From Trametes villosa (lineage: Eukaryota > Basidiomycota > Agaricomycetes > Polyporales > Polyporaceae): 64,000 nucleotides of DNA. Below are positions 34,113 through 45,500 of this stretch, in pieces. Location: NCBI GenBank assembly GCA_002964805.2, contig PUDQ02000066.1, forward strand, positions 372,001 to 436,000. Direction: 5' to 3'. The notes below the pieces were generated by a model. It did no database searches, was not told the DNA's origin, and saw nothing but the letters and a program-made list of their open reading frames with translations. A program made the position numbers and the translations under genes. Position 1 is the stretch's first letter. Each line of letters begins with the position of its first letter.

Positions 34113-36980
34113 AGTATGCGCGTGTATATGGAACCCCAGTGGCCTGTCAAAGGTGAGCGGTGTCCGCGGTGGCGCTGTTCAGTTACGTCCACCGGTTACC
34201 AGACAGCGTGCAAGAGTCACGCAAGCAGACGTACGTGTCTGCGGGCTTCAATGGTTCTGCATGCCACGTTGGCGGGGCTTATGGATAATGCTACCACACA
34301 TTTCCCACCGAGTCATGCGAATTTGTCCCCTTGTCCTAGTCCGGGACCGGTGATTAGCTGCGACCCACCTTGTGAGAACTTGGCTCCGACCAAGCCCACG
34401 CTTCGATCTACAGCGCCGGAGGCATCGTATCGCATGGGAGACAATGATTCGGCGCAGGAAGTCGTGCGGGATGGGCTGCCGACGTACACGTACCGCGCCG
34501 GCGTGGAGATTATCGATCCAGAAAACGAGGGCTGTGGCAGCAACGAGCCTGTAATCAGACGTCGGCAGCCTGATGGAAGTGCGATGACCCGGCGCGATTG
34601 CGAATTAGCCCCAACTTTCCGCCCACAACGCACGGATGAAACGCGCTGCGCGGCATGAGCGTTATCCTGGGCGGCGTGTATTGGCGCGGGTCGGACTCTA
34701 GTCAAGGTTCGGAAGTACGAGGGCGATCTCCCACCGACGCCACACTGGCGGTAGCGTCTGCGCCGGAACCACCCGATCCTAACAGGCGCAAACAAGGCTG
34801 CAGTGGGCCAAGTTGTATCGAACCCGTTCTGAAGCTCTAAATATTTTCTCTATACCTAGAATCCATTCATGTTATTTAATATAATACACTGTAGCCTATG
34901 CGCTCCGGTGAACACAAAATTGATTAACATTGTGGCCTTGGACCGATGCTAACCGTGGCGCCCCCATTCGTACTCAGCTTCCTAAACGAGATACCCGGGA
35001 TATGCCGCAGCAAGCGATCTCGGATCATCGTTGTGCGGCAGGTCGTCCGACCCAAGCGGATCCCTCCACCGTCTTCTCCGTTCACTGCGTATAGATTGGT
35101 GTTGTGACGCTGAGATCGGTACCAACGGCCTTTATACAGATAAGGTGAGTGTAGAGAGCACTGTCATTGCTCGTTTTGAAGTGAACGTCGGACTCATACT
35201 GGATTTGCGCAGAACTAACGCACAAATTGCCACCCATGGCATACGCTCTCGTCCGACCACTGACAGCTACCAATAGGCCGAGCTGAAGACCGCTCCCGTT
35301 AGAAGAATAAAGATGCGATACCTCGGCTCTGAACGTCGAGCCATATCACGACAACACAAGAAATGCTACATCCATAGCTGCAGAGCGCCTCGCCGTGTCG
35401 TGGATCCCTTCCGCCTACTGTAGGCATTCTAGGCATTTGAGTGTATTGTGGGACGTGTAAGTTCCGTCCTGTAGCTATGCGTGGTCTCTATCCATGCGCG
35501 GAGGGCTACATACTCCACCCGCGGCTATGTTGGTAGCATCGAATATAGCTGAATCCTATTTTGTGAGTGAGTCTTGCTACTAGCGCGCAACGTTATGCCC
35601 TTCGTCTCGAAGTGTACTGACTTCAGCACAATAGAAGCCGGAATCAGTGACAAGAAACATGGCAGCTACGCAATGTGGCGACAGGCCGTCTTCTGTCTGA
35701 GCACAGCGTCGAAGGCCTCGCTCGGCCCGCTTACGCTCAAGCTCCCCATCATAGCCTCACTTTCGTTGGAGTTGTACGTGCAGGCCGAGTACATGCCCTA
35801 ATCCTCGCTGCAGTGCTCTCGCTCTCTGTCGCCCCTCCTCGTAATGGATATCGCGTACAAGAGATGCGAGGGTCGTCACTCGCACGAGACCCGACCACCG
35901 CGGGCCGTTCTGTCAGCAGAAGGTCGCACACGAAGGCTTCTAATGATGTGCGCAATGCTGGCATAGCAAAGGGCGTCCCGACAGTGCCCGAAATGTTTTG
36001 TGTCGTAGCCGCTGCCGGGCGTACACTTCCACTCGCTCGTGTTCTCAAGTGGGTCTGATGTGCCATAACCCTATCGAGACCTATTCCCCGTAGGAGCTCT
36101 CCCCCGAGATTCCGAGGGTGGACTTCATCGGCTTTCCCCATCATCCGAAGCTGTATCAGGTACGCGCAAATTCCCGGCTCATGATATCGTTTACTATTGA
36201 CATCTACTACGCTACCATGTCAGGTATACTGCGGCCATATACCCGCACGACTCTCGCTTTCATGCGGCGTCTGTGCGCGAGTACCTCGGCGAAACTCTGC
36301 AGCCATCCCCAAGTCGAAGAGTTACGCTGTGCTCAGATGTTGTGACTTGTTTTCCCCGGTGTAGCTGCACCTCCGGTGGTCGAGAAGTACTGCCAGAGCC
36401 AGAGCCATCGCGCTCACTAGCGTCGCCACAGGTACGATCCACCCCCTCATCGGCTGCGAGGCCGGAAGAGACGACAGCAAGACCCCAGCTCTCTGAGTTC
36501 TATCGGCCGCACGATGGCCCGTCCCGCCTCACGAGTAGACAGCTTGGACATAGTGCCTCGACTTCTCCGGCCGTTGTCCCTCCCGACGCCCCCATACCGC
36601 TCGCGGAGGTAAGTATACTGTAACGATGGTAACTCTCCTCCTTCTTCCAGGCTCAGCATCGCTGACATGCTTTGCGATAGGTCTCGTGCCATCGAGCGTG
36701 CCGATGGCCCTCGTATTCTGCAAGCTCGTGCCCATGCAGTACTTAAAACAGAGTAGTGGGCGCTCCGCAATCATGGCCCCACCAGAAGACGCCCTTCAAT
36801 TTGGGCAGACACCTGTCGGCCAAACTATGCGCACTACGCCCGCTTGTTGAATCTTGTTGTCTCCGGTGTAACTCTCCCTCCGGCGACGAGGCCTGCCCAT
36901 ACTGAAGCGTCAATGCGTAAGTCCCCGCTTGTACGAACCCGATGGTGCACGAAAATCCAGAGCGGTGAGCGAGTTGCACG

Positions 36981-36988
36981 TATATATA
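36981..36988 (+). promoter_or_regulatory. Sedolisin TATA box
   Basis: TATATATA about 67 bases before the ATG at 37055, on the coding strand. Confidence 0.55.
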
Positions 36989-37054
36989 CCGCCGTCAGTC
37001 GACCTAATTACTCCAGTAGCTACTCCCAGATAGTCCTCTCAGCACAAGTACACA

Positions 37055-39175
37055 ATGCTCTCCGCCAGCTTCGTCTTCATCTGCCTCTTCACCGTCGCTC
37101 TCGCAGGCCCCGCCGCGCGCACCATGCAGGTGCACAAGTCCCGGGACTCTGCTCCGCAGGGCTTCGTGCTGAGCGGGCCCGCCCCGTCCGACGCGACCCT
37201 AGAGATGCGCCTTGCGCTTGTCCAGAACGACATCCCAGGCTTGCACAAGGCTCTGTACGACGTCAGCACCCCCGACAGCCCGCTGTACGGCCAATACCTA
37301 GCCAAGGAGGAGGTGCGTATCCCGGATGCACTTAGAGCTTTGGCTACGACTGACTTCGTCTCTGATTTGCAGGTCGAGAAATTCGTAGCTCCGAAGCCTG
37401 AGAGCGTTGCGGCCGTCAACGCCTGGCTCAAGGACCACGGCATCGACGCCAGTACCATCTCGCCCGCCGAGGACTGGGTCGGCTTCTCAGTCCCCGTCAG
37501 CAAGGCTAGCGAGCTCCTCGACGCCCGATTCTCCGTTTACACGCACGAAGCCACCGGGGACACTTCCATCCGCACGTTGGCATACTCGATTCCGGCAGAC
37601 CTCAAGGGGCACGTAGAGCTTGTTTATCCAACCATCTCGTGCGTGGTCTCCTCTAACACTCTCGCGTGAGACCTTCTCGTTGACACAGACTCGCTTTCAG
37701 ATTCTCCAGCCCTAAGACCAGGGTGAAGACTTACGTCTCGACTGTCACGACGTCTACCGAGAGCAGCACTCCTGCCGGCGCCCCTGCATCCTGTGCGCCC
37801 CCGATCAGGCCCCAGTGCCTTCTCGACCTGTACGGGGTACCCAGCGGTACGCTCGCCAAGAACAAGTCGAACACTCTAGCGGTTACTGGATACGACGGGC
37901 AGTTCGCTAATCAGGCAGACCTGCAGGTACAGTCGGATGAGTATTTACTATGTATCAAAGCGACTTGTGGCTGAGCGACGATTGCAGAGTTTCTTGACGC
38001 AGTTTAGACCTGACCTGCCGGCGTCCACGACCTTTACGTTCCAGACGCCCAACGGCGGCACGAACCCCCAGAATATCAGTCAGGCGGGCAATGAGGCGGT
38101 AAGTCATACGCGTGACAGCCTCGAATCAAGCTGACCGCCACTTGCACAGGACCTTGATATCCAGTACACTGTGGGCGTTGCATCTGGCGTTCCTGTCACG
38201 TTCATCTCTGCGGGCCCCACCCCGCGTGGCCACGATACCTTCTTGGACACTGCAAACTTCCTGCTCTCCGAAACACATCCGCCTCAAGTCGTGACAACGA
38301 GCTACGACAAGCTCGAGAACGAGATACCGCTCTTACTCGCCAAGTACGTGCTCTCACCTTCCCGGAGCTGATACAAGGCCAGTGTTGACCGTTCTGCACC
38401 GGTATAGCAACCTGTGCAACGCGTACGCTCAGTTGGGGGCGCGGGGGACGTCTGTGATGTTTGCGTCGGGCGATAGCGGTGTCGGAAACCTGGGCAACGA
38501 CAACTGTACGACTTTCGTCGTTCACTTCCCTGACGGCTGTCCATTGTAAGTCCCCTCCCCCCTAGCTACGACTGGTCGCACGCACTCATCTGTACTTCCA
38601 GTGTCACCTCGGTTGGCGCAACCACTGGCGTGAACCCCGAGACCGCCGCGGCCCTCTCCTCGGGGGGCTTCTCCAACTACTTCCCCACGCCCGCCTACCA
38701 ACAACCCGCCGTCGCCGCCTACCTCTCTGCGCTCGGCAGCACCAATGCGGGGCGCTTCAACCGCTCGGGGCGCGGGTACCCCGACGTCTCCGCGCAGGGC
38801 ACCGACGTGCGCATCGTCGCGCGCGGCGCGCCGCTGCTCCTCAAGGGCACGAGCTGCTCGAGCCCGATCTTCGCGAGCATCGTCGCGCTGCTCAACGACG
38901 CGCTCGCGCAGGCCGGGCGCCCGCCCATGGGCTTCCTCAACCCGTTCTTGTACTCTGCGAAGGGCGCGGCGGCGCTCACGGACGTCACGACGGGGAGCAA
39001 TCCCGGGTGCGGGACGCAGGGGTTCCCGGCGCGGGCGGGGTGGGACCCGGTGAGTGCACGGCGTGTTGGGTCGTCGGGACTTGGGAGTAGATCGGCTGAC
39101 GCATGTGCGGCTGCGCGGGTTACGGGCCTGGGCACCCCCAACTATTCCAAGCTCAAGGCTGCGCTGGGGCTGTGA
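37055..39175 (+). CDS. Secreted sedolisin (S53) tripeptidyl-peptidase-type protease
   Basis: Acid serine-carboxyl protease made as a secreted proenzyme. A hydrophobic signal peptide (MLSASFVFICLFTVALAG) is followed by the pro-domain (ALYDVSTPDSPLYGQYLAKEE ... WLKDHGIDAS). Catalytic marks are GNEADLDIQYTVG with the Glu-x3-Asp pair, SGDSGVG with the oxyanion Asp, and GTSCSSPIFASIVALLND with the Ser. The calcium-site region GWDP ... VTGLGTPNY closes the protein. Introns fall after LAKEE, near YPTIS, after QADLQ, between GNEA and DLDIQ, after PLLLA and after FPDGCP. Between GWDP and VTGLG an apparent 69-nt intron lacks an AG acceptor (see 39050). It probably feeds extracellular protein breakdown. 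Confidence 0.9.
39050..39118 (+). other. Apparent intron with GG instead of AG at its 3' end (sedolisin)
   Basis: The donor GTGAGT at 39050 splits the conserved GWDP/VTGLG junction, but the bases just before GTTACGGGC are GCGCGG. The segment is 69 nt, open in frame, and would add 23 residues if retained. Use of the upstream TAG at 39090 would give an immediate stop. This is either a rare or mutated acceptor, an exonised intron, or a sequence error. Confidence 0.65.
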
Positions 39176-39660
39176 TGCCGAATCCTATTGCGAGTGTCGG
39201 AGGGAGGGTAGCAGCATTGTGGGCATGGCTTGGGGTAATGTAGTCTGCGGCTTGGGGTCTGTACGTACGAGGACCAACGCCGATAAGACTGGTTCGTTTC
39301 CGACTGTAGGTAACTAGTGGGTTGAGCGGATTCTATGCACGTTCGCGGTGTCCCCATGCGACGAGTCTGCCAGTGCTGCGCGTGTCTCATGGACCCGGGG
39401 ATGAGATTCTGTTGGTAGAGGTTGCTCGAGTTGATATGCTAGGCACATGTGAGCGAAACTCTGACATTCCGAGTACTTCGCCATACGAAGAAGGCTGTGC
39501 AGTGCGGCATGATTATATGTAGTTGTGTCAGGAACGATGAAGGACGTGAGTATTTTCTCCAATAAACGGCTGGTAAATATCCCAAGAAAAGCTGATGGTA
39601 TCTGCGCGAAGGGTATACACAAACGACTGCGACAAGAATAGGGACGGCGATGAGGACGGA
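39176..39660. other. Convergent 3' intergenic region
   Basis: Separates the sedolisin gene from the convergent small Cys-cluster gene. It is relatively AT-rich. No coding sequence or repeat was noticed. Confidence 0.45.
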
Positions 39661-40089
39661 TTACGTGGAGGACATGGATGGTTTTGGAGCTGGCTGCTCA
39701 TTGGCAGGCTTCGCCTTCGAGGTCTGGCTCATCTCAGGGGGGAAGGTGATGGACTGAGCGTCGTCGTCTTCGCCTTCGGCGGGCCTGCGCCTCCCACTGC
39801 ATGATCCTGCGTGCGCCGGGAGCAGGCAAGTAAGCAAGGTGCATCGCGACGAAGGCTAAATGCATGTGTAGGGAGTCAAGAAACGTACGAAAGATGCACC
39901 ACGGGTTGCTGACGTTGAACAGAGAGAAACCTATAGTTCGAGGGTGAGTTAGGAGTGGTATGCGAGGTATGACTGAGACGACGTACAGCAGCAGCATCCG
40001 CAACACAAGGCCAGGCAAGTGCCAAGGCAGTCCGACTCTTGCTGGGAGTGAACCGAGCGGTCCTCTAGTACTGACTCGCGATCGGCCAT
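39661..40089 (-). CDS. Small protein (96 aa) with hydrophobic Cys cluster
   Basis: Exons on the minus strand are 40089-39987, 39930-39889 and 39806-39661, together 291 nt including the stop, giving 96 residues. The N terminus is polar and Ser/Asp-rich (MADRESVLEDRSVHSQQES). A compact Cys/Leu block follows (CLGTCLALCCGCCCCFSLFN) and then VSNPWCIF. The C-terminal half is charged and disordered (GEDDDAQSITFPPEMSQTSK ... KPSMSST). The Cys run could be palmitoylated or bind metal at a membrane surface; this is inference. I cannot name a family. Both introns have phase 1 and standard ends. A TATATAT box lies about 80 bases upstream. Confidence 0.75.
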
Positions 40090-40744
40090 ATTGACGAGGT
40101 ACGGCGAATTTGGATAAGTAGGTGGTAGTGGTGGTAGAGACAAGACGTTGACGGCGGCTCCGAGAGATATATACCGGGGTCAGCGTTGTTTCAGAAAGCG
40201 GCTTGAGATGCCCTGCCCTCCTGCAAATCACGCCCAGCCTATATCTGTATCAGCCGTGAACCTTGTTGCAGTGCATTCATTCTGAAGAAGCAAGCTCGAG
40301 TACGGTCGGCAGAGCAACGCAGATGTGACAGCCTTCGTCTGTGGCAGATAAACGCAGAAGCTGTGCTTTGAACAGGCGAGCAGATGTGCCACCTAGCATT
40401 CACTCTTCCGCAACGACACCAGGAAGAACGTGTTGGAATAGGATCATAACGCAGTGGCCATGCAGGAAGAACTCGAAGACGATGGAGAGATACTCGGTAG
40501 GCGATTGGTATGCGCGAGCCGGCACCGGGCAGACGCCGAGGAGGTCGGAGAATATGGGCGCCTACATAGGCGCTTGACTGCCGGCAGGGTTGCGTGAAGT
40601 TCCGTGAACATTTCCGGCGAGCCATCCTCCCACTCCGAGCCACCCTCTCCTCTTGCTTTCATCTCCTTCTTTAATCGATTCAACGCAATCTGTACGGCAG
40701 CTGAAGATAGACATTGACAACTTAGGATCTTTGGACTCGTCTGA
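40090..40744. other. Divergent promoter region
   Basis: Shared upstream region of the small Cys-cluster gene (-) and the LETM1-domain gene (+). A minus-strand TATATAT box lies at about 40166-40174. Nothing else was recognised. Confidence 0.45.
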
Positions 40745-42337
40745 ATGCTTGCTTCGTTGAGGAGGAATGGGCTGGTGGACAGGTACGTGCGTCCCCTCTC
40801 ATCCGCGAATGCCCACCCTCACGGTCACAAAACCGCCCCCTCAGTCGTGCGGTAGCGAGAAGCCATCGGACGACCGCTGCAAGAAGATGTAGCTCTCGAC
40901 ATATCTCAGTGTCCGTCCGTACGCTCGAGGGATTGTCGTGGAGAACATCCGGGCCTACAGCAATCGTTCCCTTCGGCTCGCGTTTCGTGTCCACCACGCC
41001 TCCCCCTACCACCACCTCGACCTCGAAGGAGATCCCGCCGGCCGTACCGGGCTCCGCACCCCGCAAGCATAAAGTCGAGCTCCGTCCAGGTCCCGTCAAG
41101 CCTCCGAAAGCCTCTTCGGAACCTGCTCCCGCTTCCGCTTCTCCTCCTGCCTCAGGCTCAACCTCTGCGTCGGAGCAAGCACCGACCGCCTCCCAAACCC
41201 CTTCAGAAAGCTCCTCGAATGCAGGCCCAGCAACACATGCGACTGGGGTGATCGAGGTCGCGAAGGAGGACTATGAGGAGGCGTCGAAGCACGGCATCCT
41301 CAAGCCCCCACCGGAGAACGCGTCGTGGGCCGGCAAGCTTTTCCACCAGGCCAAGGAGCTTTTTGTACGCCTTCTACGACCGCCTGTAGTATCGCGGAGT
41401 ACTCACGAGTCGCTCCTCAGAAATTCTACTGGAATGGCGTCAAGCTGATTAACACCAACCGCCTCCGTGTCCGCGCCATGCACGCGCGCGTAGCAGCTGG
41501 CGGCGCGCCCCTCTCGCGCTGGGAGACGCGCTTCATCGCGAACTACAAGCGGGATGCACTCAAGTGAGTCGTCCCCTCCTCCCTTCTTCCCTATTCTCTT
41601 CCCCCTGCCCGTCCTACTGTCGCAACACTACCGAGACCAACGCTAACCCTGTGTTAGGCTCATCCCGTTCGCGCTCATCATCATCATCGCGGAGGAGGCG
41701 ATTCCCCTCGTCGTAATCTACACGCCCTTCCTGCTCCCCTCGACGTGCCTCCTGCCCTCGCAGAAGGAGCGCATCGACACGAAGCGCCGCGAGAAGCAGC
41801 GCGCGGTCGCGGACGCCTTCCGCCCCGACTTCGCGCGCGTGCATGCACGCGCGCTTGAGCAGCCTGGCGCGCCCCTGGACGTGCTCCTAGACCGGCCTGC
41901 GATGATCTCGTTCAATGGGTGCGTCTTTTCCCGTGCTTCCGCGCTCGAGACAGTATTGACGCGGCAAAATAGAGTGTTCTCGCTCTCGACGTTCGGCATC
42001 CCCCAGATGCGCCTGCGCCGGATAAAGAATCACTTGCAGGCGGTCGCGGCGGACGACGCGCTGCTCGCGCGCGAGAACAGCGGGGAGTGGCTCTCTGTGA
42101 ACGACCTCCGGGACGCGCTCGAAGAGCGCGGAATGTGCGTACATCGTCTTCCTACCTATACGTGCCTGGACTCATAAGCTTTGCAGTGTCACCGAGGGCC
42201 TTTCGACCGACGCGATGCGCGCGCGCCTCCGGTGGTGGCTTGCGCAGGCCGGCGCGCAGGACGCGGACCCGGTCCGCACGCGCGTCCTCCTGGTCGCGCG
42301 CAACGCGATTGGCCAGCACGACGCCCCTCCGGCGTAA
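40745..42337 (+). CDS. LETM1-domain mitochondrial inner-membrane protein
   Basis: Inferred exons are 40745-40782, 40887-41364 (acceptor at 40884 also possible), 41421-41563, 41658-41918, 41973-42134 and 42187-42337, giving about 410 residues. The N terminus is Arg/Ser-rich and lacks acidic residues (MLASLRRNGLVDR, then SSRHISVSVRTLEG), typical of a mitochondrial targeting sequence. A disordered Pro/Ser linker follows. The LETM1 core begins KFYWNGVKLI, continues with one membrane span (LIPFALIIIIAEEAIPLVVIY) and LLPSTCLLPS, and has the helical FGIPQMRLRRIKNHL and GLSTDAMRARLRWWL segments. Relatives (LETM1, yeast Mdm38/Ylh47) act in K+/H+ homeostasis and ribosome binding. This protein is short and lacks EF-hands. 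The start codon is uncertain; ATG at 40767 is an alternative. Confidence 0.85.
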
Positions 42338-42556
42338 TGTTGCCCCCATTAGACAGGTTCTCAGCGCGGCACCTCTTAGCATACGGAACGTACCATAGAC
42401 GGCAGGTTAATCACGGTGTATTCACAGCTCAATTTACGTCCCACATTCCTTTCTATTCTCTTCCAGGGCTCCGTGACTACAACATGCTGGCGGTTTCGCG
42501 CTACTAATCGATACAGGTCCTTTTCGTTCTTCTGACTACCGCGGCTAGGCTGGAGC

Positions 42557-45500
42557 TCACGCCGCCGCCCCGCGGCTGCGGACATACGCCAGCGCCTCCC
42601 ACGCACGCTGGTCCCAGGGCGCGAGCATGATGCCCTTCTGCGCCAGGTGGAGCGCCTCCGACGCACCCTGCGCACTCTCGACGCACAGCGCGACCGCATG
42701 CAGTGCGAGTGACGCACGGAGCTCCGCGAAGTCGCCTTCGGGGTGCGAGCCGAGCACAGCGAGCGCAGGGGCGGGCGCGCCGCTCCGAAGTGTGAGCCGT
42801 GCGAGCGAGCGGCGCACGTCGCTGCGTGCGGGTTCGGCGAAGAGGGCTTTTTGGGCGGTGGACAAGGCTTGCTTCGGGTCTCCCTGTGGGCGGCGTGCGG
42901 TGCGATGAGAAGCTAGGTCAGCGGTATGGAGAATCATAGGACGTACCTGGCCGAGGTGGTGCTGCACGAGCAGGTAAGTGACGTCGCGCTCCGGGTCGCG
43001 TTCGTGCCGCTGGTCGAGGGGCAGCGAGAGGACCTCGGAGAGCGCGGCGTCGACGAGACCGTCGTCATCGGTCAGGATGCCCATGCCTGCGAGTGTGTTG
43101 ATCGCCATGAGGTTCTCGGGGTCGTACTCGATGCTACAAAGTCGCCGTGTTAGTTAGGTGAAGTGAGGAAGATGCTATGGGGACGTACCTTTGTAGCAGC
43201 TGTGTCTTCGCAGACTCCTTCGCCTCGTCAGTGCCGATCGCCCACAGTGTCTGTGCCAACAGCACCACGACGTGGCCCCGGATGACAGGCTGGTCCGCCG
43301 CGGTCGCCATCGCGGCCTCGAACAGAGCAAGCGCCTCCGCGAGCTCGCCCAGCTTGAAGTGCGCAAGGCCCGCACCGAACTGGCACTGCGCAAGCAGCGC
43401 CTTCGTCTCCGCTTCGCCATCGCCCTCGTCCGGCTCATCGGGCAGCAGGCCCGTCGCCGTCTGGTACGACTCGAGCGCGCCCGCGAAGTCTCCAGTGGCG
43501 AGCCTGAGTCGCGCGACGTTCGCGTGCGCGACAGTGAACTGGCGCTCGATCGCCGCGTCCTCGGAGTCCTCGTACGCGGCCTCGAGCACGGCGATCGCGC
43601 GCCCGATGAGGTCAATCCCGAGCGCGAGGTGGCCGACGCGCTCGCAGACGAGCCCGAAGAGGTGCAGCGCGGCGGCGTCGTGCGGGCGCTGCTTGCAGAA
43701 GCGGTCTAGCACGAAGAAGGCGGGGAGGAAGGCTTCGTGCGAGGCAGAGCGCGAGGTGGTGGACTTGTTGATCTTTGCGAAGAGGCGTGTCGCGAACTCC
43801 AGGTCCGCTTCAGGCTGCGTTTACTGTCAGAGAAACGAACGAAAGCGGGAACATCGGGGTTAGCTCACCACTGTCGCGGTCAGCGTTGTGGCATGCTCGA
43901 ACAAGGCGTGCGCCTCTCTGTCGTGTCCATTCGCCGTGGCGACGAGGCCTTGCCCGACCCATGCCAGAGCATAGTCCGGATCGAGCGTCTGTGCCTTGTA
44001 AAACGCCTCGTTCGCGAGCTCTGCGTCCTCGTGGTGTAGATAGAATAGTCCAAGGTTTGCCCACGTTGCAGCGTTCTGCTCATCCCGTCAGCGCGCTCTG
44101 AAACTGGCATCGTCATATACGGTACGGTGAACGTACCTTGGCGTCGATCTCGAGGGCGCGAACGTATGAATGCTGGCACACCCCAGGCTGAGACAGGAAG
44201 GTCGCGTTTCCAAGGGCCACCCAGAATGCATCGTTGCTGGGTTCGTGGCGCAGCGCCTCCTTGAATTGTGCGATGGCGTGCTGCTGGGCGCAGTCACGTC
44301 TCTCGCCATCGGTGGTTCTCCTGGAAAACGTCGACAGCGCGGAGCCAAGGTCGTAGTATGCAGTGCCCTTGGCCGCGTCGTCCACCGCACCGAGCGTCAA
44401 CCGATAGTCGTATGCTGTCAGAGCCGTCTCGAGCGCAAGGAGGGGAAGATTCCTCGAGTCTTCCACGGATAAGGGGTAGGTGACAATGTCAGTAAGCCCC
44501 TTGCCAGGATGGTCCGTCACTAGCGGGATAACCCTCCCGAGTACCTCTCGCACAAGGTCGTCGTCCGATACGTCTGCGAACCCAGACAAATGGAACAGCG
44601 CGTCGGCGATCGTCTTCCATGCTACTCGCCGGAAGCCGGAGCTCGCGTCCAGGAGATCCAGGCTGACGCTGACCGCAGAGAGGAAAGACGTCTCCGCTCT
44701 CGCTGAGAAGCCGGTCGAGAGCTCGAAGCGGCCCAAGTCGAGGAAGCTCTGCCCCAGGGAATGGAGCACGCCGAGTTCCTGCGGGCGAGCAGCGCGGATC
44801 GACTGGAAGGCTTCGATGGCTTCTTCGTACTGTCCCATTTGCCGCTGCACCTCGCCGATGAAGTATGACGCCATCCAATCTTTGGGGTCCAGTTCGCGCG
44901 CGTGTTCGAGGGCTTTGAACGCGGCGGCAAACCGACCGGCCTTGCTGTATGCCTCGCCTAGCCGAAGCCACGACGTGTGGTCGTCAACATCCGTGCGAAG
45001 TGCGATCTGGAAAGCTTCGATAGCAGCGACGTAGTTCCGTCGCGTCTGTTATGGACCGTCAGCACCACGGCATCTCATCACTTGTTTTTCGAACGCTGGC
45101 AGGCGTACCAATTCCACAGCGCCAACAGCTTTCCATGCCCAGGCGTTGATGGGAAGGTATCGCCGGGAAGCTCTCGCCTCTGGACCATCCTCCAAGCCAC
45201 CTTCTCCCATGATGGTGCGCCGCGCCACGACCTCCACTAGGTCCCACTCTCCTTCCTCGGCGAAACCTTCCGCAAGTCTGCGCGCAGCGTCTGCTTCGCG
45301 AGGATCGAGCTCAAACGCCTTCTGGAAACACTTCGAGGCTCGGTTGGGATCGGGTGGCGAGACGAACTCCGAGTAGTAGATACCCAACGAGGTGAAAGCC
45401 GGCGCGTACGTCGGAGACCGCTTCAGCGAGGTGACGAAGTGCTTGTATGCCTCTTCTCGCTGCTTGTCTAGATGTACCTTCAGTTCAGATTTTCCTTAAG

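Larger units (their letters stand above)
34047..37054. other. 3 kb gene-poor stretch between UGT-E and the sedolisin
   Basis: No gene is confidently supported. It contains the UGT-E TATA box (34103-34112, minus) and the sedolisin TATA box (36981-36988, plus). A 225-base acidic frame at 34434-34658 and coding-like, Pro/Ser-rich segments bounded by splice-like signals at about 36094-36690 could be gene relics. The AT content rises around 34840-34930. Confidence 0.4.

Noticed and set aside
33972..34658. 228-codon plus-strand frame antisense to the UGT-E start
   Set aside because: Starts inside UGT-E first-exon sequence on the other strand with no homology recognised. Only the last 75 codons look vaguely protein-like.
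34810..34835. tRNA B-box-like GGGTTCGATAC on the minus strand
   Set aside because: The flanking bases cannot form a T stem and no A box or acceptor stem was found.
13354..39175. Secondary-metabolite gene cluster
   Set aside because: No backbone synthase, P450, terpene cyclase or transporter lies among the UGTs; neighbours are housekeeping genes and a protease.
40767..40782. Alternative 16-nt first exon (ATGGGCTGGTGGACAG) for the LETM1-domain gene
   Set aside because: It also keeps frame with an acceptor at 40909, but the 40745 start with acceptor at 40883/40886 gives a much better mitochondrial targeting sequence.
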